In this document: in pieces, positions 15,135 to 15,414 of the stretch
Position numbering within the stretch: the stretch's first letter is position 1
Layout: each line of letters begins with the position of its first letter
NCBI GenBank assembly: GCA_003231795.1
Contig: QIJI01000047.1
Span: 1 to 15,414 of the forward strand
DNA length: 15,414 nt
Reading direction: 5' to 3'
Source of the DNA: Gammaproteobacteria bacterium
Lineage (GTDB): Bacteria > Pseudomonadota > Gammaproteobacteria > GCA-001735895
Notes under the pieces: generated by a model
The model's database searches: none
What the model was told of the DNA's origin: nothing
The model's input: only the letters and a program-made list of their open reading frames with translations
Translations under genes and position numbers: made by a program

Positions 15135-15414
15135 CTGGCGCGTTGAACCCACGAATTACAGGTACCTTTGGCGGCAACATGTGTACCCGGGAAGATAAGA
15201 CAGGATCCCCATTCGGTACCGACGTCGGTGGTGAAAAACCGGCAACCCGCACAGACTTTCGACGCATTTTTCGACTTGTGTGTATAAGCCAATGCGGTCG
15301 CCGGGGCGGTTTTCGGATTGAGCTTTGGCGCTTCAGCCGCGACCGCGACACCGGTCAGGCTACTTACGGGCACGGCAAAGGCACTGGCTCCTAGTGCGAG
15401 TACCAAATTTCTTC
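15131..15414 (-). CDS. High-potential iron-sulfur protein (HiPIP), 5' end outside the window
   Basis: A small periplasmic electron carrier with a [4Fe-4S] cluster cycling between +3 and +2, typically feeding photosynthetic or respiratory reaction centres or oxidases. The mature part (about 66 residues, from EAPKLNPKTAPATALAY) has the HiPIP cysteine pattern: C-x2-C (VCAGCRF), a third Cys in GSCLIFPG and a fourth in GTCNSW. The aromatic FPG and the C-terminal W are also present. One deviation is GTC where GWC is usual. The visible N-terminal stretch (RNLVLALGASAFAVPV...AVAA) looks like the end of a Tat signal whose twin arginines and start lie beyond 15414. The apparent TTG start at 15406 is therefore not the real one. 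It is convergent with the barrel gene and the two stop codons share bases 15132-15133 in TTAA. Confidence 0.92.
   Translation of the reverse strand, partial: RNLVLALGASAFAVPVSSLTGVAVAAEAPKLNPKTAPATALAYTHKSKNASKVCAGCRFFTTDVGTEWGSCLIFPGTHVAAKGTCNSWVQRAS

Overview
The window reads as a piece of a gammaproteobacterial chromosome of roughly balanced base composition. Transketolase, GapA-type GAPDH, PGK, PykA-type pyruvate kinase and RapA all align by eye with their Escherichia coli counterparts over their full length. The high-potential iron-sulfur protein (HiPIP) at the right edge is typical of respiratory or phototrophic proteobacteria rather than enterics. I cannot name a genus.

Layout. (1) 1-147, minus: the first 49 codons of metK. 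(2) 459-6448, plus: a central-carbon cluster tkt, gap, pgk, pyk. The last three are tightly packed, and pgk and pyk overlap by 20 bases. tkt and gap are separated by a 266-base quasi-palindrome (2439-2704). (3) 6508-7188, minus: bioD, convergent with pyk and divergent from rapA. (4) 7342-10002, plus: rapA, the RNA-polymerase recycling ATPase, followed by a REP-like array of GC-rich palindromes (10014-10130). (5) 10170-15134, plus: a compact self-contained operon. It has a strong promoter overlapped by two tandem palindromic operators, then a TetR-family repressor, an RND/MMPL-type 12-TM exporter, a periplasmic LolA-like protein and a predicted outer-membrane beta-barrel. Adjacent genes overlap or lie within 1-2 bases. 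(6) 15131-15414, minus: a HiPIP gene cut by the window edge, whose stop codon overlaps that of the barrel gene.

How the genes work together. Gap, Pgk and Pyk catalyse consecutive lower-glycolysis or gluconeogenic steps, and transketolase links them to the pentose-phosphate (or Calvin) pathway. The RND, LolA-like and barrel genes look like one envelope-spanning route moving a hydrophobic substrate, probably lipid-like, from the inner to the outer membrane. The first gene of the operon probably represses the whole unit.

The two items most worth a second look are the quasi-palindrome between tkt and gap and the TetR-controlled exporter operon. The quasi-palindrome consists of two inverted copies of a structured unit. 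In each copy the stems differ in sequence but stay self-complementary, and both carry an identical 28-base loop.
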